A DNA stretch of 64,000 nt from Paraburkholderia lacunae (GTDB taxonomy: Bacteria; Pseudomonadota; Gammaproteobacteria; Burkholderiales; Burkholderiaceae), in assembly GCF_003353175.1 (NCBI RefSeq), contig NZ_QHKS01000015.1, forward strand, positions 385-64,384, given 5' to 3'. Every line of letters starts with the position of its first letter. Positions within the stretch are counted from its first letter, which is position 1. The notes beneath the pieces are model-generated. The model searched no databases and was not told the origin of the DNA. It worked only from the letters and a program-made list of their open reading frames with translations. Both the position numbers and the translations under genes were made by a program. This document shows, piece by piece, positions 52,327 through 61,045 of this stretch.

Positions 52327-52545
52327 GACGGTGTCCGTGATGAAAGCGGAAAGAGGAACAAACAGGCGTGCAGTGTAAAGCAAGCCGTCATTTCATTCAC
52401 GGCTCGAGCGGCCGGGCATGCCGGCCTCTTTCCGCCCTGTCTGCTTCAGGCGTTGCGCGGACCGAAACCGTCACGCTTCGCTCGCGCTTCGGTTGCCCTT
52501 CAGTCACGCTTCAGTCACGCTGCGCCGCCACGAGCGCTGCCTCGA

Positions 52546-52971
52546 TTACTGATCGACGCCGATGATCACGCTCGACGCCTTGAAGATCGCCGTGGCCGGT
52601 TTGCCGTTCGCGAGACCGAGGCGCTCGACGCTTTCGTTGGTGATGATCGCGGCGATCTGTGCGCCGCCCGCGGTGATCGTCACTTCCGAATTCACCGCGC
52701 CCTTCGTCACCGCCGACACCGTACCGGCGACGCAATTGCGTGCCGACACCTGGTTCTTCGCCACGTCGACCATCACGATCACCGACGATGCCTTGATCAG
52801 CGCGAACGCCGGTTTGCCTGCCGCGAGCCCGAGCGAAGCCGCGCTGCCGTGCGTGATGATCGCCACGATCTCGAAACCGTCCTGAGTGCGCAGCGTGACT
52901 TCGTCGTTCACTACACCGCGTTTGACTTCGACCACTTCGCCGGCGAATTGATTGCGTGCGCTGGTTCGCAT
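52546..52971 (-). CDS. molybdenum-pterin binding protein with two Mop domains
   Basis: The 141-residue protein is two copies of the TOBE/Mop fold (about 4-68 and 74-138). Each reads like S-A-R-N-x-(F/V)-A-G-x-V, N-(D/S)-E-V-T, and (I/A)-x-x-I-K/F-A-S-S-V-I. Molbindins store molybdate or tungstate in the cytoplasm. ATG 52971 follows an AGGAGA. The divergent lipoprotein gene begins 145 bases away. Confidence 0.95.
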   Translation of the reverse strand: MRTSARNQFAGEVVEVKRGVVNDEVTLRTQDGFEIVAIITHGSAASLGLAAGKPAFALIKASSVIVMVDVAKNQVSARNCVAGTVSAVTKGAVNSEVTITAGGAQIAAIITNESVERLGLANGKPATAIFKASSVIIGVDQ

Positions 52972-53116
52972 GATTGATCTCCTGTTGCTGCGGCCTCGAT
53001 GGACAATTCGAGGTTATCGGTTGAATGTGAAAGCGAGTGTATTGGATCATACGCCGCACGCGACGCCGTATTATCGAGCCCCTAGCCCCCTTTTCCTGAC
53101 CATTCCCGTCGAATCC

Positions 53117-54766
53117 ATGCCTGCTGCCGTCACCTCCCGCCTTGCAACCGCAACCGTGTTCCCGGCCGCATGGCGTACCGCTCGTGCCAACCTGCTGCGC
53201 GCCCTCTCCAGCGTCGCGCTGTGCACGGCCCTCGCCGCCTGCAGCAATCCCGCGCCGACGCGCCAAGCGCACGCGCCAGCCGACCCCGTCACGCTGTTCC
53301 CGATCGCCGATTACGACCAGAACGTCGATCACTGGCTCGAGCCGGACAGTCCCGGCTACGACCAGCCGTTCCTGAGTCCCGCCGAACAGCAGGCGCATTT
53401 CAAGGTGCTCTCCGCGCGCTACTTCGGCACCGGCACCAACGCGCCGTCGCCGTGGAATTCCGCGTTTGTGAGCATGCGTGTCTATCGCCAGCAAGGCGCC
53501 GACATTGCCGCGTTGCAGCAACGCCGGATCGCCAAATATGACAACACAGGCAAGACCGGCGCCGCGCTCGGCTACGGCGAGAATTTCCGGCCGCACGACA
53601 AGGCGTGGATCGACGCGATCACGCTCAACATGAACGTCGGCCAGTTCGAGCAGGCGCCCGCCTATCGGCCGGAGCGCCGCGCGATCGCCACGGACAATCT
53701 GATGGCGCGCGAGCTGCCGACCATGGACCCGTCCTTCTACGACCATCGCCTCGCAGGAGAAGGCTATCCGTTCGACAACCTGCAAATCTCGGCGGTGCGT
53801 CCGGGCTCGCCGTTGTATGTGCTGGGTACGAGCGTCGACGGTGCGTGGGCCTATGTGCAGACGCCCGACGTGCAGGGCTGGGTGCGCAGCGACGGCGTCG
53901 GCATGACCGACGACACCTTTGTCGACACCTGGCGCGCAGCCGCCGGCAAGTCGCTGGGCGCGGTGACGCTTGCCTCGGTACCCGTGCGAGACAGCCACGG
54001 CGTGTTCCGCTTCGCTGCGCCGGCCGGTACGCTGCTGCCGCTCGCGCCTGAAAACGCCGGGCGACCCGCGGGCAAGAACGCCCATGCGGCCGCAATCAGG
54101 AAGGCAATCACGACTGCAAGCGGCAATGCGGACCAGCCCGCCTCCCGCCAGCTGCTGGTGCCCGCCCGCGATGTGGACGGCCATGCGACTATCCGCAGCG
54201 CCCAGCTCGACGAAACGCAAATCAGCCCGCTACCGCTCGCCGCCACGCCGCGTCATCTGGCGATACTGATGAAAACGCTGATCGGGCGGCCGTACGGCTG
54301 GGGCAATAGCGGGTTCTACAATGACTGCTCGTCGGAACTCCAAAGCATCTTCGCGACGTTCGGCGTGTGGCTGCCGCGCCATTCGTCGACGCAGATGAGC
54401 GCCGGGCGCATGGTCGATCTGTCGGCGTCGACGCCGGCGCAACGGCTCGACTATCTCGCGCAGCACGGTGAGCCGATGCGTACGCTGATCTACATCGGCG
54501 GCCATGTGATGCTGTACATCGGCAACACCACCCGCAACGGCGTCGCAGTCCCGGTTGCCTATCAGGACGTGTGGGGCTTGCGTACAGCCGACAATAGCCG
54601 GCGCGCGGTGATCGGCGGCTCGGTGATTCTGCCGCTGTTCGAACACATTCCGGAAGACGCCGCGCTGCAATCGCTGGCGGCAACCCCGACGTTCCAGATC
54701 AGCATCCTCGGCGCACCCGTTAGCGGCGCAGCGACGCCGTCGGACGACGACAACCCGGCCGGCTAA
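53117..54766 (+). CDS. NlpC/P60 (C40) family cell-wall peptidase lipoprotein with SH3 domains
   Basis: The 549-residue protein has a lipoprotein signal peptide ending LCTALAAC (lipobox LAAC, Cys near residue 42). An N-terminal NLPC_P60-associated region follows (VDHWLEPDSPGYDQPFLSPA), then SH3-like domains (about 210-330; SPLYVLGTSVDGAWAYVQTP and GWVRSDGV). The C40 peptidase domain comes last, with Cys in NSGFYNDCSSELQSIF, His in YIGGHVMLYIG and a third polar residue downstream. It should cleave the D-Glu-to-diamino-acid bond in peptidoglycan from the envelope. ATG 53117 gives a proper signal peptide. Confidence 0.9.
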   Translation: MPAAVTSRLATATVFPAAWRTARANLLRALSSVALCTALAACSNPAPTRQAHAPADPVTLFPIADYDQNVDHWLEPDSPGYDQPFLSPAEQQAHFKVLSARYFGTGTNAPSPWNSAFVSMRVYRQQGADIAALQQRRIAKYDNTGKTGAALGYGENFRPHDKAWIDAITLNMNVGQFEQAPAYRPERRAIATDNLMARELPTMDPSFYDHRLAGEGYPFDNLQISAVRPGSPLYVLGTSVDGAWAYVQTPDVQGWVRSDGVGMTDDTFVDTWRAAAGKSLGAVTLASVPVRDSHGVFRFAAPAGTLLPLAPENAGRPAGKNAHAAAIRKAITTASGNADQPASRQLLVPARDVDGHATIRSAQLDETQISPLPLAATPRHLAILMKTLIGRPYGWGNSGFYNDCSSELQSIFATFGVWLPRHSSTQMSAGRMVDLSASTPAQRLDYLAQHGEPMRTLIYIGGHVMLYIGNTTRNGVAVPVAYQDVWGLRTADNSRRAVIGGSVILPLFEHIPEDAALQSLAATPTFQISILGAPVSGAATPSDDDNPAG

Positions 54767-54995
54767 CGAGGTCGAGCAAAGGTTGGGCGCAAGAGTTGGA
54801 CGCCAAGGCTGCGCACGGGTCGAGCGCGGCTCAGGCGCGGATTCAGTGCATTGAAGCGAACGCTTACGCCCGTGCCCGAAAATATTTTTTCCGGAGTGTC
54901 GATCCGACCGCGCTTCAGTCGTCATAACGTTGAAGACCCGGCTCGCGCAGCGGGGCTTTCAACTCTCGAACCTGTTACTTCAAGGAGTCGCCGTC

Positions 54996-55457
54996 ATGTC
55001 CAGCCCCGTCAAACCGATCCCCGAAGGGATGCACTCGCTCACGCCCTATCTGATTTGCGCCAACGCCGCGGACGCCATCGCGTTCTACACCAAGGCGTTC
55101 AATGCTGTCGAACAAATGCGCCTGCCGGGCCCGGACGGCAAGGTCATGCACGCCTCGCTGAAAATCGGCGACTCCGTGCTGATGCTGACCGACGAATGGC
55201 CCGAGCATCGCACCGTCGGTCCGAAAGCGCTGGGTGGCTCGCCGGTCACGATTCATCTCTACGTCGAAGATGTCGACGCCAGCTTCAAGCAGGCTGTCGA
55301 CGCGGGCGCGACCGTCACGATGCCCGTCAGCGACATGTTCTGGGGCGACCGCTATGGCCAGATTCAGGATCCGTTCGGCCACAACTGGTCGCTCGCGACA
55401 CATAAGCGCGATCTGACGCCGGAGCAGATTCAGCAAGGCATGCGCGACATGAAGTAA
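54996..55457 (+). CDS. VOC family protein, PhnB-like
   Basis: The 153-residue glyoxalase/bleomycin-resistance-fold protein has LTPYLICANAADAIAFYTKA, MHASLKIGDSVLMLTDEWPE and PVSDMFWGDRYGQIQDPFGH with NWSLATHKRD. This is the PhnB-type signature; its substrate is unknown. ATG 54996 has AAGGAG at 54982-54987. The spacer before it (54767-54995) holds no gene. It is followed in frame by a remnant of a second VOC gene. Confidence 0.93.
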   Translation: MSSPVKPIPEGMHSLTPYLICANAADAIAFYTKAFNAVEQMRLPGPDGKVMHASLKIGDSVLMLTDEWPEHRTVGPKALGGSPVTIHLYVEDVDASFKQAVDAGATVTMPVSDMFWGDRYGQIQDPFGHNWSLATHKRDLTPEQIQQGMRDMK

Positions 55458-55472
55458 GCGGCGCGCCCCGTC

Positions 55473-55706
55473 CTTCAGAAGGAGGAGATCGACGGTTATT
55501 GGGCGAAGCTCGCCGACGGCGGCACGCCGCAGCGATGCGGCTGGATTCAGGACAAGTTCGGCGTTTCCTGGCAGATCGTGCCCGACGTACTGGGCCAGAT
55601 GCTGCGAGACCCGGATGCCGCCAAGGCGAAACGCGTGATGGCCGCGATGTTGAAAATGGTCAAGCTCGATATCGCGTTGCTCGAACAGGCATATCGCGGA
55701 GGATAA
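55473..55706 (+). pseudogene. C-terminal remnant of a second PhnB-type VOC protein
   Basis: In the same frame directly after the VOC stop, the sequence reads LQKEEIDGYWAKLADGGTPQ, CGWIQDKFGVSWQIVP and KAKRVMAAMLKMVKLDIALL, then a stop. This is the C-terminal half of the 3-demethylubiquinone-methyltransferase-like VOC family. The N-terminal half is missing; a deletion between two neighbouring VOC genes would explain it. No start signal is seen. Confidence 0.82.
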
Positions 55707-55796
55707 GAGGCTCGCATAGGGAGGGCTCACGCCGGGCCGCAAGACCGCGTTCTTTGGTAGGATCATTCCCGGTCCATCAACGGCGGGATATGAACG

Positions 55797-57005
55797 GTGC
55801 GCGTCAACCATCAGGCTTTCTTCTGCTCGTTGTTTGTCGCGCGCCTCGCCGATCAGATCCTGCTGTTTCTCGTGCCGCTCGTCGTGTTTCAGACGACGCA
55901 CAAGGTCTCGTGGTCCGGCGTCGCGTTCTTTATCGAAACGCTGCCGCGCTATCTGGTGTTTCCGTTCTTCGGCGCGCTGTGCGATCGCATCTCGCCGCTC
56001 AAGCTGATGCGCGTGAGTCAGACCGTGCGTGCGCTGGTGTGTTTCGGCGGCGTGCTCGCTTATGCGCTGTTCGGCGGAATCGGCTGGCTGATTGCACTGT
56101 CCGCGTTGTGCGGCGTGCTGACGAGCCAAGGGCTGGTCGCCCGCGAAGTGATGCTGCCGCAGATCTTCAGCACGCAGCAGTTTCAGCGCGTGCTGGCTTA
56201 CTCGCAATTGGCCGATCAACTCGGGTTCGTCCTCGGCCCGATGCTGGCCGCGCTGCTGCTCGGGCTGTGGCGCTGGGAATGGGTGGTCGGCGCCACCGGC
56301 GCGCTGTTTCTGTTCGCCGACGGCGCCCTTCTGCTGTGGCAACGCACGAGCGGTTTTCGCGCCGGCACGCCATCGCGCATCGAACCCGGCCACTGGACGC
56401 GGCCGCTGCGCACCGCGCTTCGGCATGTGCTGCTTCTGCCGGGCCTGAAGAAAGTCGTGCTGCTCGCCGCGGCCGAAAACCTGGTGATCGGCGTGACGCT
56501 CGCGACATCGGCCGCCATGGTGACCGGTATTCACGCGCAATCGAGCCGCTACTATGCCGGCCTGCAGACCGCCGGCGCGGTAGCCACGGTGCTGATCCTC
56601 CTGACGATCGCACGCACCTCCTGGCCCGCGCAGATGCTGGGCCGGGTCGCCTTCGTCGCGATCTGTGCGGGCGGCGTGATCGCCGGTGCGAGTGTGGACC
56701 ATCGCGGCTATGCGCTCGGCTTCCTGCTGATCGTCGGCTTCGACAAGATGTTCAACGTCTACATCCGCAGCGCCCGGCAAAAAATCATCCCGCCGCAGGA
56801 CTACGGCAAAACCATCGGCGTCATCATCCTGTTGAACAACATGACGCAGCCGCTCGCCGGCTTGCTGGTCGGCGTGTTCTCCGCACGGGCGCAGACCGGC
56901 TGGCTGATCGTGGCGCTGTCGCTGGCGATGGGCGGCATCGGCGCGGCGGTGTCGATCGGCGCGGCGCTGCGGCGGCGCAGGCACGCGCTTGCGGTTGGCG
57001 AGTGA
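55797..57005 (+). CDS. MFS transporter
   Basis: This 402-residue inner-membrane protein has about 12 helices. The first two flank LVVFQTTHKVSWSGVAFFIE; the loop LCDRISPLKLMRVSQ matches the MFS D-x-x-(G/S)-R pattern, and helix 4-5 carries LVAREVMLPQIFSTQQFQR. Such transporters, of the enterobactin-exporter-like subgroup, can export siderophores or drugs; the substrate is unknown. The start is GTG 55797; an ATG seven bases earlier is out of frame. The 3' end runs into a 20-bp tandem array. Confidence 0.85.
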   Translation: MRVNHQAFFCSLFVARLADQILLFLVPLVVFQTTHKVSWSGVAFFIETLPRYLVFPFFGALCDRISPLKLMRVSQTVRALVCFGGVLAYALFGGIGWLIALSALCGVLTSQGLVAREVMLPQIFSTQQFQRVLAYSQLADQLGFVLGPMLAALLLGLWRWEWVVGATGALFLFADGALLLWQRTSGFRAGTPSRIEPGHWTRPLRTALRHVLLLPGLKKVVLLAAAENLVIGVTLATSAAMVTGIHAQSSRYYAGLQTAGAVATVLILLTIARTSWPAQMLGRVAFVAICAGGVIAGASVDHRGYALGFLLIVGFDKMFNVYIRSARQKIIPPQDYGKTIGVIILLNNMTQPLAGLLVGVFSARAQTGWLIVALSLAMGGIGAAVSIGAALRRRRHALAVGE

Positions 57006-57140
57006 CGCTGGCGGTTCGAGAGCAACGCTGGCGGTTGGAGAGCAACGCTGGCGGTTGGAGAGCAACGCGGGCGGTTGGAGAGCAACGCTGGCGGTTCGAG
57101 AGCAACGCTGGCAGTCGGAGAGTGACGCTGGCAGTTGGGG
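57001..57140 (+). repeat. 20-bp tandem repeat, seven copies, after the MFS gene
   Basis: Seven exact 20-bp units with consensus agcaacgctggcggttggag start at 57001 and end at 57140. Outer copies differ by two to four bases. The first overlaps the MFS stop codon. Unlike the other arrays of this window, 20 is not a multiple of three. Confidence 0.94.
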
Positions 57141-57201
57141 AATGATGTTGGGCGCTTTTTTGTTTGTCTGCTGCGAGGGCCAACAACAAGTGGTTGCGGA
57201 C

Positions 57202-57304
57202 TTGTCCACAGAAAATGTTCGCAAATCTGTGCATAACTATCCGGCAAACTCTGCAAGCCATTGAAGCGCCTGCGATTTCGCCCGCGAAGCGCAAGTTATG
57301 CACG
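57202..57304. other. three DnaA-box-like sites in the MFS-rdgC spacer
   Basis: TTGTCCACA (57202-57210, plus), TTATGCACA (57228-57236, minus) and TTATGCACG (57296-57304, plus) each match the DnaA consensus TTATNCACA at eight or nine positions. They lie between convergent genes. No AT-rich unwinding region is seen. Confidence 0.35.
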
Positions 57305-57373
57305 GCTTCCTCGACGGGCGCGCTGGATTGCCCAACGCGCCGGCATACAGCAGATCAAGACAGCTCAACAAGC

Positions 57374-58297
57374 TCAGGCAGCCGCGGCTTGCGGCACCGC
57401 CTCGCCCTGCTCGCCACCCAACGCGTCGAGCAGATCGGCCAGCATGCGGTCGAGTTCGGCGGTCATCAGCGTGACGTCGGAATCGAAGCGCTCGTCGTCG
57501 TTTTGCGCGGTGGGGTCGCTCGCTTCCTTGAGGACGTCGAGCGGCACGACGCGTTTGATCGTCAGCGACGGCGTCAGCACGAACGACACGCGATCTTTCC
57601 ACGTCATCGCGAGCCGCATGCATTGCTTGCCGGCTTCGATATGACGGCGCATGTCTTCGGCATCCAATGCATGACCGACGTAACGCACCGTCGCGTTGCC
57701 TTGCGCGGCCGAGCGCAACTCGGTGTCCTGATCGAGCGTGAAACCCGCGGGGCCCTCGCCTGAGAGCAGCCAGTCGGTCATCGCCGCAACCGGCGATTGA
57801 GCGACACGCACCGTGCCGAGCGGCAGTTGGTCGATGGACTTGACCAGCAGGCCGCGCACCTCGTCGGCGACCGCTTGCGAAGCAGCGTCGATCACGAGCC
57901 AGCCGTTCGCGGCATCGATCCACACGCGCGTGTCTCGGCGAATGCTGAACGCGCGCGGCAGGAGTTCGTCGGTGACCTGCTCCTTGAGTTCACGCATCTG
58001 CTTGCGGCCGGGCTTGAAGCCCTGCTGCTCTTCGAGTTCGACAGCGCGCGCCTTGGTCACCTGAGTGACGACCGAGGCGGGCAGCAGTTTCTTTTCCGCG
58101 CGAAACACCAGCAACATCTGGCGGTTCAGCGAATAGACGAGCGAATCGTTATCGCGCGGCGACGCCCAGCCGTGGCTTTGCATCTCGACGCTGTTGCCTG
58201 GCGCGAACGCGTGCGGCGCCAGCCACTTCTCCATTTGTTCAGGCGTGATGGACCACGGAGCGGGAAGACGGTGAAGCTGAAGATTTTTGAACCACAT
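57374..58297 (-). CDS. rdgC: recombination-associated protein RdgC
   Basis: RdgC is a ring-shaped DNA-binding dimer that limits RecA action. The 307-residue protein has MWFKNLQLHRLPAPWSITPE, the LLVFRAEKKLLPASVV block and RDTRVWIDAANGWLVIDAAS. Its length and pattern match the family. ATG 58297 gives the conserved start; the frame upstream is not needed. A promoter is likely at 58328-58357. Confidence 0.95.
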   Translation of the reverse strand: MWFKNLQLHRLPAPWSITPEQMEKWLAPHAFAPGNSVEMQSHGWASPRDNDSLVYSLNRQMLLVFRAEKKLLPASVVTQVTKARAVELEEQQGFKPGRKQMRELKEQVTDELLPRAFSIRRDTRVWIDAANGWLVIDAASQAVADEVRGLLVKSIDQLPLGTVRVAQSPVAAMTDWLLSGEGPAGFTLDQDTELRSAAQGNATVRYVGHALDAEDMRRHIEAGKQCMRLAMTWKDRVSFVLTPSLTIKRVVPLDVLKEASDPTAQNDDERFDSDVTLMTAELDRMLADLLDALGGEQGEAVPQAAAA

Positions 58298-58327
58298 GAG
58301 CGATGATGTACGGGCAAAGCGCGCCAT

Positions 58328-58357
58328 TCTATATGACGGCGCCGGCCGGCGATGCAA
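58328..58357 (-). promoter_or_regulatory. candidate sigma-70 promoter of rdgC
   Basis: On the minus strand, TTGCAT (58352-58357) and TATAGA (58328-58333) are 18 bases apart. The expected transcript start is about 25 bases before the rdgC ATG. Confidence 0.5.
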
Positions 58358-58474
58358 CTTGGCCCGCATTGGCCAAAGTTGGGAAAAGTGGGCAGGGATA
58401 TCCGGGCATGTCGCCGCGCTAGCCGGCGTCGCGATCGGCGCGCGCTTGCCCGCGCTTATCTCGCCTATTTTCAA

Positions 58475-58675
58475 ATAAAACCCGGCAATCCTTTAAGCGA
58501 CAGACCGATTATCAAATTCAAAGGCAAGGGTCAGATCGTCGACTTCCAGACTTTCGATCTTTATCGCGTGAAGGATGGCCGCATTGCCGGAAACCGGCAC
58601 CTCGAAGGCAACCTGACGCTGCTCAGGCAGTTGCTTGCAATCAAGCCAAAGTGGTTTTGCCCACTCCGTCTTTGA
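58475..58675 (+). pseudogene. C-terminal remnant of a SnoaL/NTF2-like protein
   Basis: The frame reads KPGNPLSDRPIIKFKGKGQI, VDFQTFDLYRVKDGRIAGNR and HLEGNLTLLRQL. This resembles the last strand-pair of ester-cyclase-like SnoaL proteins, where the family usually has R-x-x-DGKI-x-E-x-W-H. Here Arg replaces Trp, and the N-terminal half is absent. No start or ribosome binding site is visible. Confidence 0.6.
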
Positions 58676-58738
58676 GCACGTTTTGCGTTCAAATCACCTA
58701 GACTTTTTGAGAAACGCGCGACATAGACGGAGGCGGCC

Positions 58739-59059
58739 ATGTCCGACGAAACCGCATCTTGGGAGATAGTGGAGTACGAGGGTTTTGAGATTCACGTGGC
58801 GCCGTTTCTCAAGAACGCGCCCGATGAAGCACACCCGTCAGCCCCAGCCGACAACCGTTACACGTATATCGGCTACGTCTGCCATCCGGGCGCCGATCCG
58901 GCTATCCCCGGGCATACGATCCCGTTTCATCCCGATGGCGAAGAGAGCTTCATCGGCAAGGACGCGGCGGTGTACGAAGGCGTGCATGTGGGGCGGAGCA
59001 TCGTCGACGGCACGCATCCGGATTTGACGGTGTTGCCGTTGGTGACCGGCGGCGTGTGA
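58739..59059 (+). CDS. small conserved-looking hypothetical protein
   Basis: The 106-residue acidic soluble protein reads ASWEIVEYEGFEIHVAPFLK, then YTYIGYVCHPGADPAIPGHT and GKDAAVYEGVHVGRSIVDGT. It looks like a single beta-rich domain. ATG 58739 has GGAGG at a good distance. No family recognised and no neighbour gives a clue; it stands alone between rdgC and the glycan genes. Confidence 0.8.
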   Translation: MSDETASWEIVEYEGFEIHVAPFLKNAPDEAHPSAPADNRYTYIGYVCHPGADPAIPGHTIPFHPDGEESFIGKDAAVYEGVHVGRSIVDGTHPDLTVLPLVTGGV

Positions 59060-59122
59060 TACGTATTGCACGTCTCACACCGGTAAAGCGGGCAGCGCGA
59101 GCCTGTCGATTCGCGTCGGCCC

Positions 59123-59968
59123 TCAGCTGAATGCGCGCTTGATGCGCGACTTGAGCAGCGCGCGCCGCAAGCGGCCGGTCTGCGCGGGGTCGCCTATCGC
59201 CAGCCCGCCTTCGACCGGCGTGCCGCGCCGCAGGTAGTAACGATCGAAGGTGGCCTGCGTCATGCCCCACTTGTTCAGGAACTGGCGGCGCCCGTCGTTC
59301 TTGACGATCTTGCCGGTGCTCTTCTGCTGGAAGTGATAAACCAGACTGTCGCCGACGCCGAGAAAAACCCGGCAACCTGCGTCCCACAGCTTCATCGAAA
59401 AATCGTTGTCGCTGCTCATACCGGGGCTCAATTCGCTGCTATAGCCGCCGACCTTATGCCACCAGTCGCGATGCACGAGCGTGGGCGGCCACGTGGCGCC
59501 GCGCCAGTCGGCGCGCACGAGCCTCGGCGAGGCGGCCACCAGTTCGTCCGCGCGAAAATTCTCGACGTCGCGGCCGAAGTTCTGCACGACCACACACGGA
59601 TTGCCGCTGTCGACCGGCTCGATCATCGTGCCGGACAGCATGAACAGATTGTCCGCCGGCATCTGGGCGAGGCGCTTGACGAGCGCATCGTCCCAGCCGG
59701 GGCAACAGTACATGTCGTCGTTCATGTAGACGATGTAATCGCGCGTGGCGCGCGCCGCCGCGATATTGACCGCGTGACAGATGCCGATGTTGCCCGGCGA
59801 CGCGGTGTGTTCGATGCCCTCCTCGCGCACCCACGCCAAGGTGCCGTCCGAGCCGTCGTTGACGTGCACGATGATCTCGTGCGCGTGCGTCGAATGGCGC
59901 CGCAGGCTGTCGATCACGAGACGCAGGTAAGGCAGGTTGTTCCAGGTCGGGATGATGATTGAGAACAT
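59123..59968 (-). CDS. family 2 glycosyltransferase (first of two paralogues)
   Basis: The 281-residue protein has a GT-A fold N-terminus MFSIIIPTWNNLPYLRLVID, the nucleotide-sugar DxD-like motif in VYMNDDMYCCPGWD, and a C-terminal MSSDNDFSMKLWDAGC acceptor region. It transfers a sugar to a growing surface glycan at the cytoplasmic face; donor and acceptor are unknown. It is very similar in layout to the next gene upstream (60034-61029), so the pair arose by duplication. The gene order ligase-GT2-GT2 on one strand suggests an operon. Confidence 0.9.
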   Translation of the reverse strand: MFSIIIPTWNNLPYLRLVIDSLRRHSTHAHEIIVHVNDGSDGTLAWVREEGIEHTASPGNIGICHAVNIAAARATRDYIVYMNDDMYCCPGWDDALVKRLAQMPADNLFMLSGTMIEPVDSGNPCVVVQNFGRDVENFRADELVAASPRLVRADWRGATWPPTLVHRDWWHKVGGYSSELSPGMSSDNDFSMKLWDAGCRVFLGVGDSLVYHFQQKSTGKIVKNDGRRQFLNKWGMTQATFDRYYLRRGTPVEGGLAIGDPAQTGRLRRALLKSRIKRAFS

Positions 59969-60033
59969 CGAAGGTGGATTCCGTTGTGGTTTGCCCATGC
60001 GAGCGGACCGAGCCTGATCGGCGGCAGCCTGGA

Positions 60034-61029
60034 TCAGTTGTCGCCGGCCTTTTCGTCGATCTTGTTGATCTTGTTGACCTCGCCGGTCTTGCCGGCTTCG
60101 TCCTTGGCCTTCTCCGCGACCTTGTCGCCAAACGGCTTCATGAAGGTGAGCTTCGCGGGAAGATTGGGTTCCCAGCCTTCCAGATCCTCGAACGGATAGC
60201 GGCCGAGCGCATAAATCACGCGCTTGAGACGGCTTTTGAACGGCGCACGCGGAACGTTGGCCAGCGTGCCGGTCGCGGCGGACGCCGTCTGCCGGACATA
60301 GTTGCGCGTGAAGTCGCGTTGCGAGATGCCCCACTTCATCAGGAACTGCCGGCCGCCGCGATTGCGGCGAATGCGTCCGGTGGATTTGCAGCCGAAATGA
60401 TAGATGCGGCTCGCGCCGACCGAGCGGAACACGCGGCAACCGACCAGCCACAGCTTCATCAGGAAATCGTCATCGCTGCTCATGCCGGGGCCGAACTCGA
60501 TACTGTAGCCTCCCACCGTATGCCACAGTTGGCGGCTAACCAGCATCGGCTGCAAGGCAACGCCGTCGCGATCAGGCGCAGTCATCTTCGCGGTGTAGGA
60601 CAGCAAGCCGGCTTCGTCGAAATTGTCGGGGCCGGTGCCGAAGTTGGCGGCAGTAACGTTTGCATTGCCGGTGTCGGCCGGTTCGATCAGCACCGAAGAC
60701 AGATACGCCGACGAGTGGCCGAGCGTGCGCAAGCTCGCCTCGAATGCGCGGTCCCAGCCCGGCGTGCAAAACATGTCGTCGTTCAGGAACAGGATCCAGT
60801 CCCGCGTGGCGAGCCGCGCGACATCGTTCAGCGCGAGGCAGACACCGACATTGCCGTGGCTCCACGTATGGCGGATGCCTTCGGCGCGGACCCATTCGAG
60901 CGTGCCGTCGCTGCCTTCGTTCACATGCACGATGATCTCGTGATCGAACGCCGAATGACGCCGGATGCTGTCGATGCACAGCTTCAGATACGGCAGGTTG
61001 TTCCAACTCGGAATCAGGATGCTGAACAT
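60034..61029 (-). CDS. family 2 glycosyltransferase (second paralogue, with extra C-terminal tail)
   Basis: The 331-residue protein has MFSILIPSWNNLPYLKLCID, LFLNDDMFCTPGWD (DxD-like), and MSSDDDFLMKLWLVGC, matching the 281-residue neighbour along most of its length. It adds about 50 residues at the C-terminus, ending in a Lys/Glu-rich, likely coiled tail (KVAEKAKDEAGKTGEVNKIN). It starts 16 bases after the ligase stop. Role: a step in the same surface glycan. Confidence 0.9.
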   Translation of the reverse strand: MFSILIPSWNNLPYLKLCIDSIRRHSAFDHEIIVHVNEGSDGTLEWVRAEGIRHTWSHGNVGVCLALNDVARLATRDWILFLNDDMFCTPGWDRAFEASLRTLGHSSAYLSSVLIEPADTGNANVTAANFGTGPDNFDEAGLLSYTAKMTAPDRDGVALQPMLVSRQLWHTVGGYSIEFGPGMSSDDDFLMKLWLVGCRVFRSVGASRIYHFGCKSTGRIRRNRGGRQFLMKWGISQRDFTRNYVRQTASAATGTLANVPRAPFKSRLKRVIYALGRYPFEDLEGWEPNLPAKLTFMKPFGDKVAEKAKDEAGKTGEVNKINKIDEKAGDN

Positions 61030-61045
61030 GACGTGGTGACGGTCT

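Noticed and set aside
55499..57145. Long open frame in another phase over the VOC remnant and MFS gene
   Set aside because: It is out of frame with both recognised proteins and has the Arg/Ala-rich look of a shadow.
57202..57304. Chromosomal replication origin
   Set aside because: Only three loose DnaA boxes, no AT-rich region, and no dnaA, dnaN, parAB or rep gene nearby.
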